From positions 1 to 64,000 of the forward strand of contig CAJNDS010002078.1 of the NCBI GenBank assembly GCA_905221605.1: a stretch of DNA of 64,000 nt. Direction: 5' to 3'. The position numbers and the translations under genes are program-made. The notes beneath the pieces are model-generated. The model had not been told where the DNA came from. It was given only the letters and a program-made list of their open reading frames with translations, and searched no databases. Positions 21,638 to 33,290 of the stretch are shown here, piece after piece. The first letter of the stretch is position 1, and every line of letters begins with the position of its first letter. This DNA comes from Symbiodinium natans. Its lineage: Eukaryota; Sar; Dinophyceae; Suessiales; Symbiodiniaceae.

Positions 21638-23771
21638 TCACAGCTGGTAGTGCTTGGCGAACTCCTGCTCCAGCTCGTGCAGGTCGTCTGCGCAGATGAC
21701 CTGGACTTGCTGAAACACAGGTGTTTCCAGGTTCTGAACAGCCTTGCAACCTTGCAAGGACTGTTAACACAGCTTGTGCTGTTGGCGCGACTACTTGACT
21801 GCATGGTTTCATGGTCTGCCGAGGCGCCAAGGAATGGAGTGGGCCTCCAAACTCGGCCTCCGCAAGCTGCTCCACTGGCCCCGCACGAATGACCTCTCGT
21901 GCAATCTGCGTGCAAACAATGCAGGATGTCAGAAGTCGAGCCTGGCGGAAAAAAGCCTTGTGTAACAGTTGAACAGTTATAGCCCAAGCAGAAGGGGGAT
22001 TTTCTGGATCCAGCGCCTGGTCCTCACGGCCCAGGCGTGCTAAACCAAACGCCAGGCCAGTGGAGACGCCCATTTCTTTGGCCTTTGGCAGGCTTGCGCA
22101 TGGTGCTGCCATTGGCACTGCCGCTGGCAGCATGTCGCCACAACAGTCACAGTACATACTGTTGGTTGGAGTGCAGTAGCCACCGGCCTACTTCGGGATC
22201 GCTTGGCTACCTTTGTCGTCCTTGATAGGATTCCTCATAAGGTCCCCTGAAGCGGAGCCCTGTATAGTTCAGATGTGTAGAACCTCCACTTGGCAGTCTG
22301 GCGGCCTTCTCAACTTCCATAAGTTGATCCAAGGCCTGGCGCACCTGCACAGTCTCCGCGTCTTGCAGGGTGCTGGGAACAGGTGTGAGTTGTGCGTCGT
22401 AACTTGCGGCGAGCCGCCGTCATGAATCTAGGCGGCTCGTAGATCTTCCGCCCACGCATCAGGTTTTCGACCTTGGCTGCCGTCAAAGGCCATGCGAAGA
22501 GACTTGACAGTTGTTGCAGCACTTGCTTTGTCTTTGTTTCGGGCGAAGCGCCGATTGCTCCTTGACTTTGATGTCGAGAAGGCACAGCGTGTGAAGCCCA
22601 GCCCTCTTGTTCTTCAGGATCTTGTCCTTGGTGACAACTCTCGTGTCTTGCCCTACTCTTAGAACTAGTCTTCCACAAACTCTGTAATGACCTTGAGGAC
22701 TGAGATGCAGCCGAGCGTCGTACCAGCTGTCAGGCCGCCAGCCATCCTGCCAAAAGGGGATGGACACCGTCTCACCGAAACGATAAAGCTGCAGCCCGCA
22801 GGAAGCCACAGCATTCATGACCTAAGTCAGACAGGCAGGTCCTGAAGCTGCTGAGACTTTGTGGCAAGATAGCCGCTAGTCGGCTAGTCACTTGGGTCCT
22901 GACAGAGGCGTTGTGGATCACTCGTACAGGGATCTCACGTTGCCTGCCAGCTCTTCCGATGACAACCCCGTATACACAGCCCTCAGCGACCACTCATCCG
23001 AGACAAGTGGGCGCCTTGCTCTGAGCCACAGGTCTGTGTGAGTGGTGGCGCACAACGGGTCTCCTACCACGAGGAAACACCTCAAGCAGGGCATGGCGTT
23101 GTCTAGAGAGGCCACAAACGCCTCCAAAATGTAAGCTCATCCAGGCATCACGCACGCAAACTCCGCTGCATGTGTTTAGGCTTAGATACTGCAGTTCAAG
23201 TCACACTTCTTGATCCTGCAAAAGGCAGTGCAGGCAGATCTTGGACAGTGCCGATCCTTCACAAAGCCCATCCCCCCTTCAAGTCCTTTGCTCGCTCCAG
23301 CATCTCTTCGCAGCCACTTTCCACCAGCTCGCGATCGGCCTCCAAGATCTCTTGCACGCCATACCTCACTTGGCCGAGTGGTGGAGTGGGGCAATCGCCG
23401 GGCGAGATTGCAGCCGATGTAGTTCTGAGCCTGGTGGCGCAGCTGCCAGTGTCTCCTTGTCCAGGCCTGGCAGGATGGACGTGTACCTTAGGGGCACCGG
23501 ATTTGCCCATGCCGATACATGGCAAAAAGCCCCCTTCCCTTCAAAGGACCCAAAGGAATGTCAGAAGAATTTCGGACCAGGCGGCGCTTCCAAGTAGATG
23601 TAAGCGCTCCTGAGCAGTCCACAAAGCAGTTGCAAATTCCAACCCCTCGTGTTGTAAGCAGAAAGGAGAGCAGATGCCACTTCCGCCAGGCGTCTGCTGC
23701 ACTGCCTTCAGCCCCTTCACGGAGATGTCGCCCTCATCACCGAGCCCCAGGCCGATCATCCACAACACCAT
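21638..23771 (-). CDS. DPH5: diphthine (methyl ester) synthase, 13 exons, complete
   Basis: A SAM-dependent methyltransferase that methylates the elongation factor 2 histidine side chain during diphthamide synthesis; cytosolic. Exons (minus, 5' to 3'): 23771-23692, 23609-23586, 23486-23439, 23364-23281, 23080-23015, 22943-22904, 22821-22720, 22626-22552, 22471-22418, 22344-22306, 22082-22017, 21905-21828, 21700-21638. They sum to 819 nt (272 residues plus stop), the usual family length. Family signatures run in order: [17 protein letters not shown] at the N-terminus, [32 protein letters not shown] (SAM site region), [58 protein letters not shown] and GGPLHSL. Every join keeps frame. Donor dinucleotides are GC in nine introns, GA in two (introns 4 and 7) and GT in one (intron 6); all acceptors are AG. 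No spliced-leader relict is seen upstream of the ATG. Confidence 0.93.
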
Positions 23772-26700
23772 GGCACCACAGGCGGAGGAGATTCTGACTC
23801 AACTCAGTGTAGCAGCTTAGCGCCTTAGGGGGGACAAGGGCTGAGCTGGTGTACACTTCGCTGGAGACAGCGATGTTCGATGGGCAATGAGTTGGGGTAG
23901 CGTTCGAGGGTTTCACGGTGTTCGTTCAGCCGTTTCAGCTGCAGCGCCGTGTGCATGCGACACAACTTGGCACAAGGGAAGCTGCTGCTTGATGCCCATA
24001 CCGTGCATGCTCTCTCTTCGCTGTGTAATGCTTTGCACGCGGCTGGCTCCTTGCCCGCTGAGGTCATGGCTCACCGCTGCTAACATGTTGGCCTGAGATT
24101 ACACAAAGCACGCAATCTGATACCGGGATCTGGTGCTGGTTGATTGGAGGTCACGGCCGTGTCTTGGTTTGATGATGAAAGTCATTGATCCGCACTCTCC
24201 GGCACTGATCCACCAAACGGCACATATTCAGAACCCTAAACCACGCCAGACAACCCCGAACCCTTTGCCGGAACACGCGCCAAGAGCAGCAAAGGAAGGT
24301 CCTAGAAGTCTATCAGCTGAGCAGCGGACAAAACTCACTCCAAGCACAGTAGTGATAGGCGAGCCTGTGCACCCGTCTCGGCAAACTGTAAGCAATACTA
24401 TCCAGCAAGAGGCTAAATCCATGCAAATGCGCGTGTGCGGCAACACCTGCGCTGAGCACCACCTCTCGCGTGGTTGTAGCCCAACAAATTCTGCTGAGGG
24501 GCTCGGCGTCGAACTCGATATCATCAGAGTCGACCCTCGTGGCCATGGAATGATCAGAGTCGACCCTCGTGGCCATGGAATGACCCGCTGTCCCACTCTA
24601 GCTGAGTAACATTCTGACGAAGCAGCACGAAGCACGGCTCCACGCGTTTTACGCATCTTTGCCCGTCATTACACTTCACTTGCTGAGGGCCCGGCAGGAG
24701 GGCTTGTCCGTGAATGACAACCCCAGCTGCATGGCGCAGCACCACTCTGCCAAGGGCCCGATCCTGACAAGACACCCCATACCACATCACGAAGAGCCTG
24801 CAACAGCACTTTGCAACAGCATGGACTGAGGAAACCGCAAACTCGAAGCCATAACCATTGGGCAGCGAGGCACTGCGCAGCATCAGCAGGCTGATTTGCG
24901 AAGTGAGACCTGCCAACCCACTTGCACAGCTCCCATCTTCCCGGTCGTACATGCAAACTTACGCATGCCCGTTCACAAGAGAACTCCTGCGTGCGACCTG
25001 CTTGCTGAAGAGAGTTTCAGACAGCTGCATCCTATAGTGGCAGCACCTACTGCCTGCCTGCATGCGGAGAACACTCGCCAGCATCTATCCACTCCTTAAG
25101 CTAGACCGACCGAATGCAGGAGGCTGAGCTTGCTCTCGTGCTTCCAGACAAAACACCGAGACATGCTGTGACTGGGAACATGGCAGACAGCGTGGCGCAC
25201 TTGTACGCCCTCCTGCAAGGAGTACGTGACATGCTTCTACAGAGTGGCAGCACAGCCCAGCCATCACGGACAACACTGGCAGAGCCGGTGTCAAGGTGTC
25301 AAAGATCCTGGAGCTGTGGGGAATGAGGCCGGCCGTCTCCTGCAAGAAGGGTCTGGGTGGCATCGTGAGGTGCGGAATCCACTAGAGGTCTCCTGCGACA
25401 AAGCGCGGTCGCCCCGCGGCAGTGGCAAGGCTCCTGGGCCTCGCCTGCTTTTGTTGATTTTGTTGGCTTGTGGCTGCTTGTGGCTAATTTGGAGACATTG
25501 CCTACATTATGGGACATTGGCTACATTGGCAAGAGAAGGTTGAGGACATAAGGCATTCGGGATTCAGGAAGCCGGCAGAGTTAAGCGACACTCGGAGCGG
25601 CAACGGAGGCCCTGCATCCCGCGACATTGGGCCTTGGCCCTTCGTCTGAGGCACCACGAGGACTGGGCATGCCTGGCTTGGCTCTGGGTTTAGGTTGGCA
25701 TGTATTTAGGGCATTACGCATCCGTGCTATGAGATGCTGTATCTGATACACGTCCTACGAGGTGAGCACTGCCGTACGGAAAGTTGGCGTCGGTTAACTA
25801 CGGGGTGTTTGCGTCCCTGAGCTGTTCCACAACTCTTTAGCAGGATTGAGCCTGAAAACGAGACCACAAGATGCTTTGATTCATTGACGAGCTGATCACA
25901 GCTTGAGATATCAAGTCCCAGCCTGCGAGCGACCATGGGCCCTACGCTCTTCCTGGCAAAAGGAGTCCTTGTGCAGCTCTGCACGGTGGCAGCTCTGCAA
26001 AGGGGAAAGGGAGCGATGCTAGCGTTGCTGTCTTTAGCCGGCTGTGCGACCGTGTGACTCACAGCGATAAAGCCGTACTGCGTCACGAATTGATTCGGAG
26101 ACATCGACTTGGGTTCTGATGATTCGTGGCTGCTGGGGCAACCGCAGATGTGCAATCTTGAAAGGATCCAAAAACTCCACATGTGTATGAAGCAGATACC
26201 CTGGTGGCGGCTCTCTTTACCCAGCGCAACACTGGATCAACTACTGCGGTGGGCAGGACAACAATGCCCGAACGAACAGCAACCCATATCAACTTCTTGC
26301 GCGCTTCCTATTCAAATTCAGCTTCTAGAAGACTTAACAAAGATGGCCGAAAATCATGTAATTCACAACGAGGCTTCTGGGGTCTTGGCCTTACCACTAG
26401 GGCTACTTGGCAGAAGCGCTCACTGCTCTCGGCCGATCAGCCTGAGAACTGGGCTTTGTAGCTTGCAAGGCTTGCAAGCACACTTCGGTTCCGCAGCCGC
26501 CTTGCCGCCGCCCTCGTTCGTGCTCACCACGACTGGAGGTCTCCTCGCAAAAGAGGAGGGCTGCGAGGGTTGAGCCTCATTCTGAACTTGTCAGCCCAGG
26601 CCTCGAGAGGGAATCTCAGAATCCAGTGACACCTGCGCAAACAGCGCGGCAAGAATGAAACCCGATTTGACGCGGTCCCCTTTGCTCAAAACCTAAGGTG

Positions 26701-26878
26701 CAGGCGATCTTCCCTCGGGCAACTTCACCTCCAAAGAGGGAAGAGAGTGCTCAATTGGGGCTTCGCTGCTGACACAGGAGCTCTCCGCCTTTCCGTTCCA
26801 ATGTGCGAAATTGCTGCCTTGGCGACAGGAGACAGCTGCAAAGCTTGTAATGTCTGTCCGAATATGTGTGTGAATACA
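23772..26878. other. intergenic; no gene assigned, 30-bp tandem duplication
   Basis: A perfect 30-bp tandem duplication lies at 24523-24552 / 24553-24582. Protein-like minus-strand frames near 24700-24900 and 25730-26090 have no recognisable motif and compete with other frames, so no gene is called. Confidence 0.35.
24523..24582. repeat. 30-bp tandem duplication
   Basis: Two identical adjacent copies, each beginning ATCAGAGTCGACC and containing CCATGG. The unit is a multiple of three. Confidence 0.9.
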
Positions 26879-26928
26879 CATATATATATATATATATATA
26901 TTTATTTATTTATTTATTTGTTTATCTT

Positions 26929-26974
<46 letters not shown>

Positions 26975-27014
26975 TATATATATATTTATTTATTTATATT
27001 TATATATATATACA
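26878..27014. repeat. TA-rich microsatellite (TATA, TTTA, CATATA units)
   Basis: Runs of TA, TTTA, then ACATAT and again TA/TTTA. Confidence 0.95.
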
Positions 27015-27220
27015 CCGTGAACTACATAACCAATAACATATATCATATAACATGGAACGCATAACATAGAACGTAGAACATAGGACGCCTCGAACGCGTA
27101 ATGCAGAACATACGAGTGCACTAGTCCTGCGCCAGCTAGGCAGGCTGTGCACCGTCTCACGAAACTGCCTGCAACAATGCTCCGCCTCGACCACCTCCCT
27201 GAACCATAACATCCCGTAGA

Positions 27221-27271
27221 TATTTAGGGTTTGGGATTTAGGGTCTAGGGTCTAGGGTTTAGGGTTTAGGG
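27221..27271 (+). repeat. interstitial telomere-like TTTAGGG repeats
   Basis: About seven contiguous TTTAGGG or one-base variants (TCTAGGG, TTTGGGA). The TTTAGGG unit is the telomere repeat reported for dinoflagellates. Confidence 0.8.
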
Positions 27272-30200
27272 CTATTTTTGCAGCAGGACTCTACACCACT
27301 GCCGTAAACATCCCTTGGTCTCAAAATGCAAGGCCCCCAAGATCCACATGAAGGGCTCCCCCATGTCTATGATTCCATGGCTCTCTCAATTCCGACCCCT
27401 GTTCGTTAACTGGGGGGGTTCCGATGATAACCCGAGCCGCAGCCTTACCTTGAACAAAAAGAAGCATCAAAGCACAATCGGGGAGAACTTCCCCCCCTCT
27501 CCCGTTCTGTTGGGCTTCCCCGCGGCACTGCTGCAGCGCGCGGAGCAGGGCGGCCCCGGGCTCGCGCTCTGGTCGGCACTTTGAGGGTCGCTCTCTGGGG
27601 GAGGGCTGAAAGGATTTTATTGTGCGCGTCGGGCTTGTGGGGAGGGTACCGGGCTCGTGGAGAACCCTCCGAGGCCTCGGGCTGTAAGAGTCCCACCCCC
27701 ACCCCCCGACCCCCTCCCCCGCCCTTTCCCGCCTTCAGCCCTCAAGGCGCGGAGTTGCGCTTCAAGTTCCAACCCATGCAGCACTGCAACTTATGGCCTT
27801 GCCTCGCCGCTGCCGTGGCCGCGGGCACCGGCCGAGGCGGGTCGCGTGGCATTAGAAACTACTGTTGGTGTTGTTGCTTATAGGGTCTTAGAACTTTTAG
27901 GGTCTTTGAAGTCCTGAAGTGGGGGTTTCCTGGCGCCTCTCGAGCTCGCTGAAGCAGCACCACGGAAGCGGGGAGCCATTCCCTGCAAGAGATCGGAGCA
28001 GCGGTTCAAAGCTTAGGGCGGCTCCGCGCGCGGCTTTAGGCTGGGGCTTACGGTTTCACTTTTTGGGCCCAGGCCTTCGGAGACCGAGAGCGGCGAGGCC
28101 ATCTCCGCCGGGCCCCCGCTTCCTTGAACCGGCTTCACGGGTCTAGGAGGCTTTTCACTGGTCTGAAGTACCACGGATTGCCAAGGGGTCCTCTTCAACT
28201 CGGCAACTCTCGGGGTTCCTGCCGGTAGGCAGCGCAGCACAAAAAAACGCTTTGAGGCAATTCTTGTAGCATCTTACAACTAGCCGTAACTAGTGACTGA
28301 GTAGGTAGATATCTTCACCAGACTCCTCCCAACTCAAGAAAGACGGCGCAAGCGAGCGTTCAGTCTGCCTGTGTCTCGACGGCGAATATTGACTGCGACC
28401 TTCGGCAAGGCCACTCCGCATTCCAGGAACTGCACTTCTGCTTCAAGACTGGGCTTACTCTTGAGAAATATTAAGGCGCGGGCTCCGCGCCACTGGACTC
28501 ACGTCTGGGCGCCTCAGCGAGTGCACAAGTGACTTTCAGGACCGGGGAAGGACGCCTCGGCAAGCGCAGCGCGCCCAAACGAGCCCTGCCTTGGCGGAGG
28601 CGCGTCCGTCTCTTCGTCGCAAGACTCGCCTTGTCGCACCAGGACCATAGGACCATGACACAGCACAAAGGGTTCTCCCGGAGCATCTCGCAGTCAATGC
28701 TGCGAACTCAGCAGCGAACTGTACTCGCGGGAATTGCTTCCTGAGTCCGCCGTCTGAAGAACTGGCGCAAGAATCGAATCGTAACAGCTTCGAACCAACA
28801 ACACTACATACCCAATTCAAATGCCAAGGCGGGCTTTCAATCATCAAATCCCTGTGCCATGTTGTAGCATGCGCCTTCATGACTGAGAGCTGCAGCGCCT
28901 TATACTGGGACCGAGTTCCACGCTGTCGCGACGAGGTGCCCGTGGGGTGGACCTTTTATCGCGGTGCGGCTGCTTCTCGTTGCTTCGCGTGATCGGGTCA
29001 TCGCAGCATATCGCAGCACTGGGGCTCAGGCTTCGCAGAGGCGCCACGCCAAGAACCTCTGGACTTCAGAGCGAACTGGGAATCAGGAGGTTGCAATTGT
29101 GGACTTGGTCTGAGTCTTGCCAGCAGTTCAGGGGCTGCCCCTTCGGCCTGATGACAGGGTCACGGCGCTCGCGACGGCGCTCGCGGCGCCGCTGGCGCCC
29201 GCTGCACCTGCCAGGCCTTGCGCAAAGCCCGGGCCTGGCGCGCCTGACGCCAATCCTGGTGTGGGGCCTGGCACGGGGCCTGGTGTGGCTGGTGCGGGGG
29301 CTGGTGTGGGAACTATTGGTGCGGGGGATGGTGTGGGGCCGGGCGGCGGTCGGAGGTGCCCATTCGGAGCAGCAGACCCCACAGCGCGGAGTTCAAGGTC
29401 CTCGCACGGTCACAAAAGATCTCTTGCACGTCTCTGCTCCCAAGGGCTTCCCTCCATATAAGAGCATTCAAGAGCTACCAAAACTAGCCAAGCTAGACTC
29501 CAAATGGCCCGGCCTTGGGAGGATGTAGGTGCGTGCCATTTGGCTCCAAGGGCGGCCGCAGAAGCTGCCTTGTAGGCTGCCGGATGCAACTCTGACTGCA
29601 AAGGTTCACCCAGGTGTGCCGCTACCTCGGCTTATGTGTTGAAAAGCCAAACCCTGCATCTGCAATGTGTTTGGAGGTTGTGTTTGTTTCTTCTTGATGC
29701 AAGAGCCCTGAGTCTGTTGAGAGTGCACGTTTAAAATGTTGGATGTACTGGTGTGGTTTCGCACGGTTGGCAGCTCGTTCTTTATGTCCAAGCATGTCCA
29801 AGCCACATCTATGGTGTTGGTTCATCTTATGTTTTAAGGCGAGTGCAAAACTCCACCGCTCTGCGTGCGCAGTGCTAGTAAAGCTGCAGCGTTGCTGCCT
29901 CAACGACCAACAATTCCAGGTGCCCTGCACGGGTGGGGCCGCAGGCCGGTGTTGGGGCGATGGGGCAGGCTCCCTGCCGGAACATTTTTTTTCATGACCT
30001 TGTAAGACTTGACGTAAGGAGTCTGTTAGCCCGGATGAGCCCGGGGTGTCATCCTCAGCCTCGTCGGCTCCTCCACAAGGTCTGCAGGCCAGCTTTCGCT
30101 TTTGGTGCCTTGATCGTTCATTCAGCCAAGCAGGGCCAAGCAGAGAACTCCCTCAAAGACGCTCTGCACTGCAGGACAGGAACACTGAGGTGCCAGCGGC

Positions 30201-31970
30201 TCAACGTCACCTCCGGGCATAGCTGACCTGTCGCATGGTCAGAAAGTTACATTCTGAGACTGGCGTGTCTCACAGGCACAGCGAACCCAAAAGCGGAAGA
30301 AGATTCATTAGCATAAGTTCGTGTGCAAACGGTACCAGGAACGAATCATAGAGCGTCAAGTCGGGGTCGTACATCAGGAAACCGATGGAAAACGACACAA
30401 CATGCCAAACTGAAAAGAAAGCGCACGGAAGACCCGAGCGGCCCCAAGGTATCAAACGTCACCAAAAGGCAGACTAGACGGTCACCTAGCGTGAGGTTTA
30501 TGCCAGAAATTGAGAAAGCGGGAACTCATGTCGAAGGGTGACCCCATCCAAAAGCTGAGGCATCGGCCTTCAGGCCTGCGGAGGGGATGTTGAATTGCGG
30601 TATTGAACATCCATGGGTTGAATCAACAGTGCCTATGACTTTATGGGGTTGATGACAACGACCCTCAGGCTGCTGAGCTTTTGCATTCAGATTCTCCGGC
30701 CATCTCGGAGCATATCTGCCGGCACTCAAAAGGGAGGGTCTAGGCGGTCTGGGTGGTCTGGGTGGTCTAGGCTGGGGCTTGGCTCGGGCTTAGGAGGCTC
30801 AGGGCCTTTCGGAGGGACCAGGCGCTTTGGAAAAATCACCCTCGCAGCCTAGCTCCACTGATATGGGGCCCATGTGGCCCAAATCATCGTTCAGGAACTC
30901 TTGTGCTGCGGGAGACTTTCAGAGCACTGTCCTGACTCGCAATGCTGCAAGTCTGACGCATTGTCAGCATTCTTTGCAAACAAAGGCCAGGCTTTGCCAG
31001 CGGAGCAGTGAGCAGTGGACTGTCCAAGCCCTGCAGGAGTTAACTCAAAGAAGCTGCGATTTTTGTTGGACATTCCTCCGTCGCGTTTTTCCGGTCGTCT
31101 GTGCCATGTGCTAAAGCAAACGACTGGAGGGCCCGGAGGCATAGCTTCAGAAGAAGTGCAGTCGATGCTGCATTCCATGGGGGGATGTGGTCTGTGAAAC
31201 CTCCATCGCCGCGTCTGCAGTAGCAGCTGACCTAGGCTTGGCACATCTAGCACAGAAAGAGCAAAGTCGGGATGATCCTAACCCGCACAAGCCGCCAGCG
31301 ACTGAGCTGATTGCGCTTGTCGCTACCGTCATCATTGCAGCAAGCTGGAGATCAAGGCTTTCACCTTCCGAGCTGCATGCAGTCTTCGAACATGACTGCT
31401 GGAGACATGAGCCATCTGCGTTCATCTGCGTTGGACCCAAGCTGTTTGAGACAAAGGATGACGATGAATGTTGATCCGAGATACACTGTAACACTAGGAG
31501 TTCGATATGTGCTTGTCGGCCGGAGCTCTGAATGTGCGGAATATCAGCTTTGCGCGGGCCTCCTCGACGTCCACATTCATCGACAGGACAGCCTTGTCCT
31601 CCGTCATCGGGTCCTTTACTGCTCCCTTCTTGTTTTGGCACCCTCTCTTTCTACAGGGCATGGGAAGGGGAGCCCTCTTCTTCTTCTGCGCGCTTGAGAG
31701 GTCCCCCAAAAGGGGAAGCCCGCTCTCATGTGCTCTCTCTTCTTCTTTCCGAAAGCTATTAATAATTATTAAGATCTATCAAGAAGTCATTGCGCCCTTG
31801 TCGCACACTCAACTGAGAGTTCCATTCTCGGCTACAGCTACTACTCCCTGCTTGCAAGGGCAGTCCGCGGCGAGCTGGTGGTCATACTCATTCGGCATGA
31901 CCTGGCACATCGCCGCAACTATCACCATGTGATCATCGCAAACTCCACCGCAGAAACTCCGCATGCCGCG
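27272..31970. other. GC-rich intergenic stretch, no gene recognised
   Basis: 27.5-29.5 kb is noticeably GC-rich, with pyrimidine-rich runs near 27690-27735. At about 29190-29345 there is a GGTGTGGGGCCTGGC-type minisatellite that reads as Pro/Ala/Gly-rich on the minus strand. Remaining frames are short and none has a family motif. Confidence 0.4.
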
Positions 31971-31971
31971 C

Positions 31972-32699
31972 CTTGTCCCCAATGGGAAGGTACGTGAAGT
32001 TCAAAGCTGCAGCCAAGTCCCAAAAGTGGTAGTCCTGCATCTTGAAGGGCACCTCCAAAGGCAAGGGAGAGAACTCTACGATAGCCTCTGATGAACCTAA
32101 TAACCGACACAACATTGGAATTTGGCATGCTCAGCAGTGCCTGAGGAACGATCTCCACAACCTTCATGCCATCCGGTGCGAAGATCATGTTGGCCATGTT
32201 GGCTCCATGTGCGCCCAGCAAGATCTGAGAGGCAGGTAAGACAAGGAAGCATTGCACTTGAAAGCACTGAAACACTGCCCCCCCCCCCCCCTCCTTCCCC
32301 GCCCGCCCGCCGTTCCCCCTAAAGGATCGCGCTCTGCGCTTCTTTTGCGAGCATTTCTCTCAGGGCCATCTAGGGCCAGGCCTCCGCTCTGGACAGCGCC
32401 TGCAGGGTGTGGAGGAAGTTCTTCGGGTCGGGCGTCACGACCTGCTGAGCTCAGCTCTTGGAATTCTGGCTCGCAACAAGACGAGCTGTGGCGCGTATGG
32501 CGCAACACCACACCTCGACAGGTCTTCCCAAGGTCTTCAAAGCCTGCGAAGATGTGGGTGTGGGAATTGCAATCCATCTATCTGGCAAAGAAGAAACTCT
32601 CGAAGAGCAGGGTTCCGGAAGGCACCTGGACCATCTCGTCCTCGTTACCAAGAGATCTAGAGCCGTGACCTCGTGACAGGACCTCAGAATGCCGACCAA
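31972..32699 (-). CDS. GT61-type glycosyltransferase, C-terminal exons
   Basis: Members of this family transfer sugars, usually in the secretory pathway. Exons that join in frame on the minus strand are: 32543-32514 (ALKTLGRPVE), 32441-32400 (VVTPDPKNFLHTLQ), 32224-32141 (ILLGAHGANMANMIFAPD... to VVEIVPQ) and 32040-31972 (MQDYHFWDLAAALNFTYLPI). The GAHGAN..NMIFAP and VVEIVP motifs followed by an aromatic FWDLA..LNFTYLP segment are the family's C-terminal signature. Upstream of 32543 the frame stays open to 32699 (LDLLVTRTRWSR), consistent with the preceding strand, but its exon limits are unclear. Donors after the exons are GT, GC, GC, GC. The N-terminal half and the final exon were not found. 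A coding-looking minus segment at 33160-33290 (EVPYLAEFRRNLLAMDDYM) may be a further 5' exon. Confidence 0.72.
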
Positions 32700-33159
32700 C
32701 AGCCGCCCCTCGCATCAACATGGCAGCGTAAGCTGCTGATGCATCGCTAGCATTGGTGGACACCCAGGTCTCATCGTTCAGGTCTCATCGTGCAAAGTGA
32801 GGCTCAGGCCACGATATGCCCCCGATTCTTCAGTCTGCAGGGCCTGCCCGGCGCAGGACTTCGGATTCGAGCCTCCCTCATTATGGCGAAAACAAACTTT
32901 ACGGAGACAGACTGCAAACTTCTACGGAGACAGACTGAGAACGCTTCGATGCAGGGAGGCATTGTCGCTGGGGCGGGGTCGCAGGTCGTTCAGAAAGAGG
33001 AGGGGGGGACCCCAATGCAGGCGTGTGGTGAAGAAAAGAAGAAGGGAGGCGGCGTGTTGCCTGGCTATGACTTCTCTCTTCAAATGGGAAAGTGGGGAGG
33101 AGTCTCCTACCCTCTGAAAAAGAGCCGTGCTCCTCTATCGAACGGGTATGAAGAGATCG

Positions 33160-33290
33160 TGAAAAAAACCGAAGGCCCACACTGCTCGATTGCAGTACGT
33201 ATTGTGCTCGAGCCTGGCGGACTCATCCATGTAATCGTCCATGGCTAGTAGATTTCTTCGGAACTCGGCCAAGTAAGGCACCTCTGTCGC
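33160..33290 (-). CDS. possible exon, maybe upstream part of the GT61 gene
   Basis: A minus-strand frame encodes EVPYLAEFRRNLLAMDDYM then ARLEHNTYCNRAVWAF. The composition is clearly protein-like, while the opposite strand is not. It lies 500 bp upstream of recognised GT61 exons on the same strand. I do not recognise this segment itself, and the links to neighbours are not established. Confidence 0.4.

Noticed and set aside
28947-29528. A 193-codon plus-strand frame with Arg-Ser and Trp-Gly-Leu-rich repeats
   Set aside because: It is the translation of a GC-rich minisatellite. The complementary strand gives an equally open Pro/Ala/Gly frame, and neither has a motif.
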